A stretch of 11,829 nt of DNA. Source: JAFDEI01 sp964196055. Lineage in GTDB: Bacteria; Myxococcota_A; UBA9160; SMWR01. The stretch spans positions 1 to 11,829 of the forward strand of contig CAXMSF010000354.1 in NCBI GenBank assembly GCA_964196055.1. Reading direction: 5' to 3'. The notes beneath the pieces were generated by a model. That model was not told the origin of the DNA. It saw only the letters and a program-made list of their open reading frames with translations, and ran no database searches. Each line of letters begins with the position of its first letter. Positions within the stretch are counted from its first letter, which is position 1. A program made the position numbers and the translations under genes. Below, piece after piece: positions 1 through 6,933 of the stretch.

Positions 1-360
1 CCTCCGGAATTGGGGGATCTCGGCGGCCTGCGCGAGCTCAGCCTGAGTAGCAACCAGCTGTCAGGCAGTATCCCACCAGAACTCGGATCCCTCTCCTCTC
101 TTCTCGAGCTTTCGCTCTACGGCAACGACTTGACCGGGAACATTCCTCCGGAATTGGGCGATCTCGCGAACCTGGAAGTCCTCATTATCGACAGCAACGA
201 TTTGACCGGCAGCATCCCGCCTGAACTCGGACAGCTCACGAGCCTCGAGGTTCTCTTCCTGTACTTCAACCAGTTGACCGGCAGCATCCCCTGGCAACTG
301 GGGAGCATGACTGCGCTCCAATATTTCCGCTTGAGCGACAACGCGCTGGTCGGCCCCCTT
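1..360 (+). repeat. Five tandem 72-bp LRR-coding units
   Basis: In-frame units begin at bases 1, 73, 145, 217 and 289. Each encodes a 24-residue LRR starting with P(P/W/V)(E/Q)L. The first four are close copies at the protein level (PPELG). The fifth (PWQLG) is more divergent and leads into the cap. The repeat array is probably longer upstream, beyond the window edge. Confidence 0.8.
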
Positions 361-609
361 CCCGTCGAACTGATGGATCTCGTCGGATTGCTGGACAACG
401 AGAGCAATTTTTGCGGCAACCATCTGTACTCGAACGTTCTCGCGCTGAGCAGTTTTCTCGACACCAAACAGATCGGAGGGGATTGGGCGAGTTGCCAAGT
501 CGCCCCCCCCGTTCCCGCGATTCCCAACGCGGGCCTCTTGCTGTTGTGCGTGCTCCTGGCGGGATCAGCGCTCTGGGCCGTGGGACGATCCGAGATCACG
601 GCCCGGTAA
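1..609 (+). CDS. Leucine-rich-repeat surface protein, C-terminal part (5' truncated by window edge)
   Basis: The reading frame is open from base 1, so only the last 202 residues are present and the true start lies left of the window. Seen: five 24-residue repeats of the plant-like LRR type (PPELG-x-L-xx-L-xx-L-x-L-xx-N-x-L-x-G-x-I), then a degenerate capping segment with two cysteines (window residues 138 and 165) that could form a disulfide. A short proline-rich linker follows, then a hydrophobic stretch preceded by IPNAG (about residues 174-194) and a short tail containing arginines. The hydrophobic segment plus Arg tail resembles IPTL/PEP-CTERM-like sorting or anchoring tails, so an exported, envelope-anchored protein is inferred. 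LRR domains of this kind bind proteins or glycans; the ligand here is unknown. The gene converges on hypE with a 39-nt gap and has no evident link to hydrogenase. Confidence 0.85.
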   Translation, partial: PPELGDLGGLRELSLSSNQLSGSIPPELGSLSSLLELSLYGNDLTGNIPPELGDLANLEVLIIDSNDLTGSIPPELGQLTSLEVLFLYFNQLTGSIPWQLGSMTALQYFRLSDNALVGPLPVELMDLVGLLDNESNFCGNHLYSNVLALSSFLDTKQIGGDWASCQVAPPVPAIPNAGLLLLCVLLAGSALWAVGRSEITAR

Positions 610-648
610 GCCCCGCGACTGGAAGTACGGCAGATTCATTTTCGCTGG

Positions 649-1701
649 TCAGCAGATTCTCGGTAGCTGTTCGCCGCTGAGCCAGTCCACCACGCGATCG
701 CCGCCGAAGGCGGTCTGCATGCGCACGAATTGGTGCGCGTCCTCTTCGACTTCGCCGATGAGCGCGGCGCGCTTCCCGAGCGGGTGGGCGCGCATGACGC
801 CGAGCAGTCGCTCCGCGTCGTCGGCCGGGCAGATGGCGATGAGCTTGCCCTCGTTGGCGACGTAGAGGGGGTCGAGGCCCAGGAGCTCGCAGGCGGCGGC
901 CACCTCCGCTGCGATCGGCAGCCCCGCCTCGCGGATGCACATCCCGACACCGCTCTGGCGGGCGATCTCGTTCAGGCTGGTTGCGAGGCCGCCCCGAGTC
1001 GGATCCCGCAGGCATCGCAGCTCGGGCACCGCCTCGACCATGACACGGACCAGATCGTGGAGCGCTGCGGAATCGGACTCGATGCTGGTGTGGAACTCCA
1101 GACCGCTGCGCAGGGACATGATGGCGACGCCGTGATCGCCCAGGCTTCCGCTCACGAGGATACGATCGCCCGGCCGCGCGCGATCGCCCGATAGCATCAC
1201 GTTCTCCGGAACGACACCAATGCCGGTGGTGTTGATGAAGAGGCCGTCGGCCTGGCCCCGCTCCACGACCTTCGTGTCGCCGGTGACGATGCTGACGTCG
1301 GCGGCCGCCGCCGCTTGCGCCATCGACTCGACGATCCGCTTCAAATCGGCCAGCGGGAAGCCGGCCTCGATGATGAAGCCCGCCGTGAGGTGGAGCGGGC
1401 GGGCGCCCGACATGGCGACGTCGTTCAGCGTCCCGTGGACCGCCAGCGAACCGATGTCGCCGCCTGGAAAGAACAGCGGGGAGACGACGAAGCTGTCGGT
1501 GCTGACGGCGACTCGACCGGGGGGCAGATCGATGCAGGCCTGGTCATTCCCTTGATCGAGCCACGCGTTCGACAATTCTCGGGCGAAGAGTTCTTCGATC
1601 AGCTGTGCCATGGCGCGCCCGCCGCTGCCGTGGGCCAGCTCGACGACGCCGCGCTTGAAATCGATGGGTCGGCCGAAGCTTCTCCGCGCAGGTTTCGACA
1701 T
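649..1701 (-). CDS. hypE: HypE, carbamoyl dehydratase (cyanide ligand synthesis)
   Basis: A 350-residue protein of normal HypE length. HypE takes a carbamoyl group from HypF onto its C-terminal cysteine, dehydrates it with ATP to a thiocyanate, and hands cyanide to the HypCD iron. Seen: the AIR-synthase/PurM-like ATP-binding motifs near the N-terminus (ELAHGSGG) and in the middle (VTGDTKVVERGQADG, RDPTRGGLA), and the diagnostic C-terminus PRIC, with the terminal Cys350 as the modified residue. The ATG at 1701 is chosen because it overlaps the hypD TGA by one base (TGATG) and puts a normal-length N-terminus ahead of the ATP-binding region; the longer open frame upstream is antiparallel coding of hypD. 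It is the last gene of the operon here. No HypX or further maturation gene follows. Confidence 0.97.
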   Translation of the reverse strand: MSKPARRSFGRPIDFKRGVVELAHGSGGRAMAQLIEELFARELSNAWLDQGNDQACIDLPPGRVAVSTDSFVVSPLFFPGGDIGSLAVHGTLNDVAMSGARPLHLTAGFIIEAGFPLADLKRIVESMAQAAAAADVSIVTGDTKVVERGQADGLFINTTGIGVVPENVMLSGDRARPGDRILVSGSLGDHGVAIMSLRSGLEFHTSIESDSAALHDLVRVMVEAVPELRCLRDPTRGGLATSLNEIARQSGVGMCIREAGLPIAAEVAAACELLGLDPLYVANEGKLIAICPADDAERLLGVMRAHPLGKRAALIGEVEEDAHQFVRMQTAFGGDRVVDWLSGEQLPRIC

Positions 1702-2843
1702 CAAGCCCGCGCCGGTGTCGCCGTGTTGCGAAAGCGGCCGTACTGGTAGTAGGCCGCGCAGGCGCCTTCCGACGAGACCATGCACGAGCCGATGGGCGAT
1801 TCGGGGGTGCAGGCGCGCCCGAAGAGCTTGCAGTCGGTGGGCTCCGCCACGCCGCGCAGAATCGATCCGCACTCACAGGCCCGGTTGTCGGCCACCGGAA
1901 CGTAGTGCAACGGGAATCGGGACTCCGCGTCGAACTGAGCGAACTCCCCGCGGATCGCGAGCGCGCTGTCGGGTACGATACCCAGCCCCCGCCATTCGAA
2001 CTCGGGCCGCGTTTCGAAGACCTCGGCAACGATTCCCTGGGCCTTGAGGTTGCCGAGTCGAGTCACCGCTCGAATGTACTGGTTTTCGACCTCGGCCCGG
2101 CCCTCGTTGATCTGCAGGATCAACATGTGGATCGACTGCATCACGTCGAGCGGCTCGAAGCCGGAGATGACCACCGGCTTGCGGTAGCCCTCCGCGAAGC
2201 GTTCGTAGGCCTCGGTGCCGATCACGATGCTCACGTGGGCCGGCCCGAGGAAACCGTCGATCGGCACGTTGCCGACTTCGCGGGCAGCGGGCGAATCGAG
2301 GATGTTTGCCACCGCCGCGGGGGTGAGCACGTGGTTGCACAACACGCTGAAGTTCCCGAGGCCCTCGGCGGAAGCCGCTCGAATGGCGACCGCCGTCGGC
2401 GGGGTGGTCGTCTCGAAGCCGATCGCGAAGAAGACGACCTCGCGATCGGGGTGTTTCCGGGCCAGCTCGAGGGCATCGGCCGCGGAGTAGACCATGCGGA
2501 TGTCCGAACCCTGAGCCCGGGCCTTGATCAGGCTCTGTCCGCCGGAACCGGGAACGCGCAGCATGTCGCCGTAGCTGCAGAGGATGACCTCGGCCCGCGC
2601 GGCCAGCGCGATCGCCATGTCGAGGCGCCCGATCGGCAGCACACAGACCGGGCAGCCGGGCCCGTGGATCATTCGCACTTCGTCGGGAAGCAGGTCCTGG
2701 ACGCCGTAGCGATAAATGGCGTGGGTGTGGCCACCGCAGAACTCCATCAAGTGGTAGCGGTGGCCCGGTTGGATCGCGTCGCGGATCCTGCCCGCGAGCC
2801 GCTTCGCCGCCGCCCCGTCGCGAAATTCATCGATGTATTTCAC
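1701..2843 (-). CDS. hypD: HypD, Fe(CN)2CO assembly iron-sulfur protein
   Basis: A 380-residue protein that, with HypC, forms the scaffold on which the Fe(CN)2CO moiety is built in the cytoplasm. Seen: EFCGGHTH at residues 34-41 (Cys36), GPGCPVC at 61-67 (Cys64 and Cys67, the redox or iron-binding region), the FAIGFETTTPPTA segment, and a C-terminal cysteine-rich block with Cys323, 325, 338, 345, 354 and 362, from which the [4Fe-4S] ligands come. All hallmark residues are present. The start is GTG at 2843, giving KYIDEFRD directly after the initiator as in the family. It overlaps the end of hypC by four bases (GTGA). No clear Shine-Dalgarno precedes it, so expression probably depends on coupling to hypC. 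Confidence 0.97.
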   Translation of the reverse strand: MKYIDEFRDGAAAKRLAGRIRDAIQPGHRYHLMEFCGGHTHAIYRYGVQDLLPDEVRMIHGPGCPVCVLPIGRLDMAIALAARAEVILCSYGDMLRVPGSGGQSLIKARAQGSDIRMVYSAADALELARKHPDREVVFFAIGFETTTPPTAVAIRAASAEGLGNFSVLCNHVLTPAAVANILDSPAAREVGNVPIDGFLGPAHVSIVIGTEAYERFAEGYRKPVVISGFEPLDVMQSIHMLILQINEGRAEVENQYIRAVTRLGNLKAQGIVAEVFETRPEFEWRGLGIVPDSALAIRGEFAQFDAESRFPLHYVPVADNRACECGSILRGVAEPTDCKLFGRACTPESPIGSCMVSSEGACAAYYQYGRFRNTATPARA

Positions 2844-3073
2844 GACGCCGGCTCGGCGGCGGTGCTCACGTCGCGCAACAGTTCCAGCGTACGCGCGGCC
2901 TCCTCGGGGTCGAGGCGTCCCAGCGCGTATCCCACATGGACCACGACGTAATCACCCACACAGACCCCGTCCACCAGCGCGAGGGAGATCTCCTTCTGCA
3001 CGCCATCGAGGTCGATGAGCGCCTGGGCATCATCGAGCAGGGCATCGACACGCACGGGGATGGCTAGGCACAT
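2840..3073 (-). CDS. hypC: HypC, [NiFe]-hydrogenase maturation chaperone
   Basis: A 77-residue protein beginning MCLAIPVRV. The HypC family needs the N-terminal Cys2, exposed after Met removal, to bind the iron centre with HypD and to carry it to the large-subunit precursor. Seen: Cys2, Pro6, the central VQKEISLALV strand, and VGDYVVVHVGYA with His46, the conserved histidine. A helix typical of the family follows (LDPEEAARTLELL). The ATG overlaps the end of hypF by ten bases, and a GGAG lies about eight bases upstream. It sits between hypF and hypD, the standard position. This is the canonical HypC of the window; the gene at 8142-8408 is a more divergent paralogue. Confidence 0.96.
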   Translation of the reverse strand: MCLAIPVRVDALLDDAQALIDLDGVQKEISLALVDGVCVGDYVVVHVGYALGRLDPEEAARTLELLRDVSTAAEPAS

Positions 3074-5346
3074 GGTTTCGCTCCGCTGGCTCCCGAAGCT
3101 TCGCCCGAGCACAGCAGTCCGGCAACCCAGGCCTGCCCGAGGCTCACGGCCCCATCGTTCGGCGGCAGCTGGACGGGCAGCAGCACCTCGAGGCCGACTC
3201 GCCCCAGCTCGCGTACGAGGCCGGCGGCGAGGACCTGATTCAACAGGCATCCGCCCGAAAGGACGACCCGTTCGATTCCGCTTCGCGCGGCGGCCGACGA
3301 CACCCAATCCGTGAGCGCGGCGATCAGCGTGCCGTGGAAGATCTCCGCCCCCTCGCGCGGGCCGCAATCGACGAGGTGAGCGAGCAACGGCCGCAAATCG
3401 AGCACACCGTCGCGCAGCGTCCAGCCGGCGTCGAGAAGGCTGGGCGATTCCACCAGGCTCTCCAAGACCATGGGCGCCTGGCCTTCGAAGCTCGCCCGTG
3501 GCACGACGTTCAACAGCCCGCAGGCCGCGTCGAAGAGCCGGCCGCAGCTCGAGGTCGGCGGACTGTTGATTCGCTTGCACAGCATCTCCGCGATCACCGA
3601 GTTTCCCGTCTGGTCCGCGAAGCGAACAGCGATCTCGGATTCGCGACCGAGAGCGAACAGGGCGGCGGCTCCCATTCGCCACGGCTGGATCGCTGCGGCG
3701 TCACCGCCCGGCTGCAGCAACTCGCGCAGATGACCCAGCCGCCGCCAGCGAACGCCCTCGAGCCACAACAGTTCCCCGCCCCAGCTCTCGGCGTTCGGGC
3801 CGAGCCCGAAGCCGTCCAGTGCCAGGCCGAGCACAGCACCGGTGACCCGGTGCTCGGCACTGACGGCAGCGACGTGCGCCAAGTGGTGTTGGACGGGAAT
3901 CGTCGGCAACCCCCGGGCGTGGGCGTACTGCGTACTGGCGAAATCCGGATGCAGATCGTGGGCGATGACTTCAGGCCGAACGTCGAGCAGCCGCAACAGA
4001 TGTTCCGCCGTCTCCTCGAAGAAACGGATGGCCTCGGGATTGTCCAAGGATCCGACGTGTTGCGAGACGAAGGCCTCGTCCCCGCGAATCACGCAGACCG
4101 TATTCTTGAGGTGGGCGCCGACGGCGAGGATCGGCGGCAAGGATTGCGCCAGCTCGATCGGCTCGGGAACGTAGCCGCGCGCGCGGCGGATGAATGCCGT
4201 CGCCCCATTCAGCACCCGGACCACCGAATCGTCCGCCCGGGTGACGATCTCCCGGTCGTGGCCGACGATGCAGTCCGCGATGCCGGAAAGCCGCCTGTGG
4301 GCTTCGCGGTCGTCGGTGACCAGGGGCTCGCCCCCGGGATTGGCACTGGTCATCACCAGGACGAGATCCTGCGACGCCGCCAGCCAGTCGACGCCCTGCG
4401 GCGATCCGGCGGCAGCGTGGAAGAGCAGCTGGTGGATCGGTGTGGTGGGCAAGATGAATCCCAGCGATCGCAACCCCGGTGCGATCCCCGAGGCGAGTCC
4501 GCGCCCACGGCTGCGCAGCACGACGATCGGATGCGCCTCGCTCTCCAGCAGGGCGGCTTCGCGCTCGTCGCAGTGCGCCCAGCGACGGACCGAGGCCACG
4601 TTGGCCGCCATCACGGCGAAGGGCTTCTCATCGCGGTCCTTGCGCCGGCGCAGTCGCGCGACCGGCCGTTCGCTCTTCGCATCGCACACCAGGTGGAAGC
4701 CACCGAGTCCCTTGATGGCGACGATCTCTCCCGCTTCCAAGCGCTCGAGAATCTCGCCGATCGGGTGGTCCAGCTGAGGGCCGCACGCGGGGCAAGCCGT
4801 GGGCTCCGCATGGAAGCGGCGATCGTTTGGGTTCGCGTACTCCGCGGCGCACGACGAACAGAGCGGAAAGTCGGACATCGATGTGTTGGACCGGTCGTAG
4901 GGCAGCCGGCGGACGAGGGTGAAGCGCGGTCCGCAGCCCGTGCAGTTGATGAAGGGGTAGAGGTGGCGGCGGTCTTCAGGGTCGAAGAGTTCGGCGAGAC
5001 AGTCGCTGCAGACCGGCTGGTCGGGGGCGATGGCGGTCTGGATGTCGCCACCGGCGCTCTCCCGGATCTCGAAATCCGCGGCACCGGTCGAGGGGATCTC
5101 CGATACCACAACCTGCGCGATTTTCGCCAAGCGCGGAGCGCCCGGCTGCAACCCGTCGAGAAAAGCTTCGGTGCACTCGCCCTCGATCTCGATCAGGACG
5201 CCGTCGCCATCGTTGCGCACCCAACCGCCGAGTCCGTTCTCCCGCGCCAGGCGGTCGATGAAGGGGCGAAATCCCACGCCCTGAATCGTTCCGCGAATGC
5301 GCACGCGAAGACGACGCGAGAGCACGGGAAGGAGGTTCAGCGACAC
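3064..5346 (-). CDS. hypF: HypF, carbamoyltransferase
   Basis: A protein of about 760 residues, normal for HypF. It converts carbamoyl phosphate and ATP to a carbamoyl adenylate and transfers the group to the HypE C-terminal cysteine. Domain order seen (numbering from the GTG start): acylphosphatase-like (RIRGTIQGVGFRPF at about 16-29); a zinc-finger block with four CxxC pairs (Cys113/116, 135/138, 163/166, 185/188); a YrdC-like domain (IKGLGGFHLV and the following RRRKDRDEKPFAVM); and a C-terminal Kae1-like domain (VGAHLKNTVCV, PVQHHLAHVAAV, LALDGFGLG, VVLSGGCLLNQ). The frame extends to 5406, but that extension lies inside the cytochrome gene. GTG at 5346 follows the cytochrome stop by 19 bases with GGGAG/GGGA upstream, so it is preferred. 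A GTG at 5304 is a less likely alternative. It overlaps hypC by ten bases. Confidence 0.95.
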   Translation of the reverse strand: MSLNLLPVLSRRLRVRIRGTIQGVGFRPFIDRLARENGLGGWVRNDGDGVLIEIEGECTEAFLDGLQPGAPRLAKIAQVVVSEIPSTGAADFEIRESAGGDIQTAIAPDQPVCSDCLAELFDPEDRRHLYPFINCTGCGPRFTLVRRLPYDRSNTSMSDFPLCSSCAAEYANPNDRRFHAEPTACPACGPQLDHPIGEILERLEAGEIVAIKGLGGFHLVCDAKSERPVARLRRRKDRDEKPFAVMAANVASVRRWAHCDEREAALLESEAHPIVVLRSRGRGLASGIAPGLRSLGFILPTTPIHQLLFHAAAGSPQGVDWLAASQDLVLVMTSANPGGEPLVTDDREAHRRLSGIADCIVGHDREIVTRADDSVVRVLNGATAFIRRARGYVPEPIELAQSLPPILAVGAHLKNTVCVIRGDEAFVSQHVGSLDNPEAIRFFEETAEHLLRLLDVRPEVIAHDLHPDFASTQYAHARGLPTIPVQHHLAHVAAVSAEHRVTGAVLGLALDGFGLGPNAESWGGELLWLEGVRWRRLGHLRELLQPGGDAAAIQPWRMGAAALFALGRESEIAVRFADQTGNSVIAEMLCKRINSPPTSSCGRLFDAACGLLNVVPRASFEGQAPMVLESLVESPSLLDAGWTLRDGVLDLRPLLAHLVDCGPREGAEIFHGTLIAALTDWVSSAAARSGIERVVLSGGCLLNQVLAAGLVRELGRVGLEVLLPVQLPPNDGAVSLGQAWVAGLLCSGEASGASGAKPCA

Positions 5347-5352
5347 GGCGCG

Positions 5353-5362
5353 TCCCGCTCCC
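5353..5362 (-). promoter_or_regulatory. Likely ribosome binding site deciding the hypF GTG start
   Basis: On the minus strand the 19 bases between the cytochrome stop (5366) and GTG at 5346 contain GGGAG (5362-5358) and GGGA (5356-5353), the latter six bases from the GTG. No comparable site precedes the upstream in-frame start at 5406, which lies inside the cytochrome coding region. Confidence 0.45.
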
Positions 5363-5365
5363 GTC

Positions 5366-5764
5366 TCATTCCTTCCGGTCCGCCAGGTACGCAATGACAC
5401 CGGCACGCTCCTGCTCGTCCGGAATGCCGATCAGGGTCTTCGCGGTTCCGGGAAGGAAAGCGTCCGGGTCGGCCAGATACTCGTCCAGCGCTGTTTCGGT
5501 CCAGGTTCCGTCCGCCTGGGCCAGTGCCTGCGAGTACCCGTACCATTCGAAGCGCGCTTTGTCGGCGCCAACGATTCCCCACAGCGGCGGCGCGCTGCGC
5601 AACGGCCCGTTCTTCTCGACACTGTGGCAGACCACGCACGCGTCCGCGGGCCCGCCCCGTCCGACGGGCTCGGCCGCATAGCGGTAGCCGGTCGGCGCCG
5701 CCTCCCCGCACCCCACCCAGGCGATCAGCAGGATGCACGCGCCGGTCGCGAGTTTCGTCTTCAT
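5366..5764 (-). CDS. Small exported monohaem cytochrome c lacking the axial methionine
   Basis: A 132-residue protein. Seen: a basic N-terminus and hydrophobic signal segment (residues 1-22; Cys19 within AWVGC is a poor lipobox, so a lipoprotein is possible but unproven), then one haem site CVVCH at 43-47, and a mitochondrial/class I-like fold signature (HSVEKNGPL, APPLWGIVG, TWTETALDEYLADPDAFLPGT, GIPDEQERAGVIAYL). The PGTKM motif of the family reads PGTAK, with Lys109 in the place of the axial Met; the only Met in the protein is the initiator. His47 is the only histidine. Its ATG overlaps the hypB TGA by four bases (ATGA) and has AAGGGGG upstream. The role is unknown: it could be an electron carrier for the hydrogenase or a redox or ligand sensor. 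It is not a standard hyp gene. Confidence 0.9.
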   Translation of the reverse strand: MKTKLATGACILLIAWVGCGEAAPTGYRYAAEPVGRGGPADACVVCHSVEKNGPLRSAPPLWGIVGADKARFEWYGYSQALAQADGTWTETALDEYLADPDAFLPGTAKTLIGIPDEQERAGVIAYLADRKE

Positions 5765-6591
5765 CCCACGCCCCCTTTCCAGCTTCGCGACGACCCCGCG
5801 ACTCGTTCCCGGCCGGCGAGGATCCACTCCAACCACGACCCGATGCCTTCGCCCGTGGTCGCCGAGACGAGCAGCACCTGGATCTCCGGGTTGACTCGTC
5901 GCGCATATTCGATGCATCGGTCGACATCGAATTCGAGATGCGGCAGCAGATCGACTTTGTTGACCAACATGAGGTCCGACGCCGCAAACATGTCCGGGTA
6001 TTTCAGCGGCTTGTCTTCACCTTCCGTGGTCGAGATGATGACCACCTTGTGTGCTTCCCCGAGGTCGAAGGCCGCGGGGCATACCAGATTCCCCACATTC
6101 TCGATGAACAGCACACCGCCAGCTTCGGGAGCGAGCGATTCGACCGCACGCGCCACCATGTGAGCGTCGAGGTGGCAGCCCTTGCCTGTGTTGATCTGGA
6201 TCCCGGGAAGTCCCGCGGCGCGAATCCGCTCGACGTCGTTGCTCGTCTGTTGGTCTCCCTCGATGACACAGATCGGAGTTCGCTCCCGCAGCGCGTCTGC
6301 GATCCGCACCAGCAGGGCCGTCTTTCCCGAGCCGGGGCTCGAGACCAGATTCACGACGAAGAGCCCGTGCGCCTCGAATCCGCGGCGATTCACCGCGGCC
6401 CGTGCGTCGTTCCGCGCCAGCAGATCCTGCTCGACCGTGACGATGCGAGACTCGAGGGGATGGGAATGCGTGTGATGGTCGCCGTGCGGATGAGAATGGG
6501 AGTGATCACCGTGGGGGTGATGCTGGTGGCCGGAAGCGACCGCCGCTTCGATGTCCACTTCCCCGGAACTGCAACCGCAGGTCGTACACAT
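5761..6591 (-). CDS. hypB: HypB, nickel-binding GTPase
   Basis: A 276-residue protein that, with HypA, delivers nickel to the large subunit at the cost of GTP hydrolysis. Seen: the N-terminal high-affinity nickel motif MCTTCGC (Cys2, 5, 7); a histidine-rich stretch with twelve His between residues 22 and 44, which may store nickel; a P-loop SSPGSGKT (84-91); the metal site KGCHLDAH (Cys139, His140) in the G domain; ENVGNLVCP (Cys171); and NKVD (211-214) for guanine recognition. Start: GTG-ATG occur in tandem at 6594/6591. The ATG is chosen because it gives the family N-terminus MCTTCGC and overlaps the hypA stop as TGATG with a strong GGAGGTG upstream. The cytochrome gene follows with a four-base overlap. 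Confidence 0.97.
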   Translation of the reverse strand: MCTTCGCSSGEVDIEAAVASGHQHHPHGDHSHSHPHGDHHTHSHPLESRIVTVEQDLLARNDARAAVNRRGFEAHGLFVVNLVSSPGSGKTALLVRIADALRERTPICVIEGDQQTSNDVERIRAAGLPGIQINTGKGCHLDAHMVARAVESLAPEAGGVLFIENVGNLVCPAAFDLGEAHKVVIISTTEGEDKPLKYPDMFAASDLMLVNKVDLLPHLEFDVDRCIEYARRVNPEIQVLLVSATTGEGIGSWLEWILAGRERVAGSSRSWKGGVG

Positions 6592-6932
6592 CACGCCACC
6601 TCCAAGTCCTTGATTCGAACATTGTCACCGTCGCGCAGCTTCATCCGGTAGCCGCCACAGCGTTCGCAGGCCTCGCCACGCCGTGCCAGGGGCACGACGG
6701 CTTCGCAGTCCCAGCACCACGCCTCGCCTGCGACGTCGAGAATCTCCAGCCGTGCTCCCTCGGCAACGGTTCCGCGCGTGACACTCTCGAAGCAGAAGGA
6801 AAGCGCCGCGCGCTCCACACACGAGAGAAGCCCGACCTCGAGGCGAACGGCAAGGACGCGATCGAAGCCGTCCTCGAACGCCCGCTTCTGGATGATCTCC
6901 AACATGCCGTTGCTGAGGCTCAGCTCGTGCAT
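6591..6932 (-). CDS. hypA: HypA, nickel metallochaperone
   Basis: A 113-residue protein of normal length. HypA binds Ni(II) through its N-terminus and partners HypB to load nickel into the hydrogenase large subunit. Seen: MHELSLSN at the N-terminus with the nickel-binding His2, and a zinc site made of two CxxC pairs (Cys73/76 in CWDC and Cys89/92 in CERC), followed by GGYRMKLRDGDNVRIKDLEV. The ATG at 6932 is required for His2 to be in place; the frame extends eleven codons upstream but that part lies in hupK. The gene starts one base after the hupK stop (TGAGATG) and has GGAGG six bases upstream. Confidence 0.97.
   Translation of the reverse strand: MHELSLSNGMLEIIQKRAFEDGFDRVLAVRLEVGLLSCVERAALSFCFESVTRGTVAEGARLEILDVAGEAWCWDCEAVVPLARRGEACERCGGYRMKLRDGDNVRIKDLEVA
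6597..6603 (-). promoter_or_regulatory. Shine-Dalgarno of hypB (GGAGGTG)
   Basis: GGAGGTG lies five bases before the hypB ATG, inside the last codons of hypA. Together with the TGATG overlap it allows both coupled and independent initiation. Confidence 0.65.
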
Positions 6933-6933
6933 C

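Noticed and set aside
1..360. CRISPR-like direct repeats
   Set aside because: The 72-bp periodicity is protein-coding LRR units without separate spacers.
610..648. Bidirectional terminator between the LRR gene and hypE
   Set aside because: I found only 3-4 bp stems (for example GCT-GGTC-AGC) and no U-tract on either strand.
1905..2951. Plus-strand open frame of 348 codons
   Set aside because: Antisense to hypD and hypC; no family signature.
2840..3682. A 280-codon minus-strand frame ending in HypC, suggesting a HypC fusion
   Set aside because: The part before MCLAIP is Arg-rich out-of-frame reading of hypF. The ATG at 3073 has a ribosome site and gives a complete 77-residue HypC.
3334..5397. 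Plus-strand open frame of 687 codons
   Set aside because: It lies wholly opposite hypF, whose protein has every HypF domain. The antisense translation shows no recognisable domain and has the Arg/Asp/Gln-rich make-up of a high-GC mirror frame.
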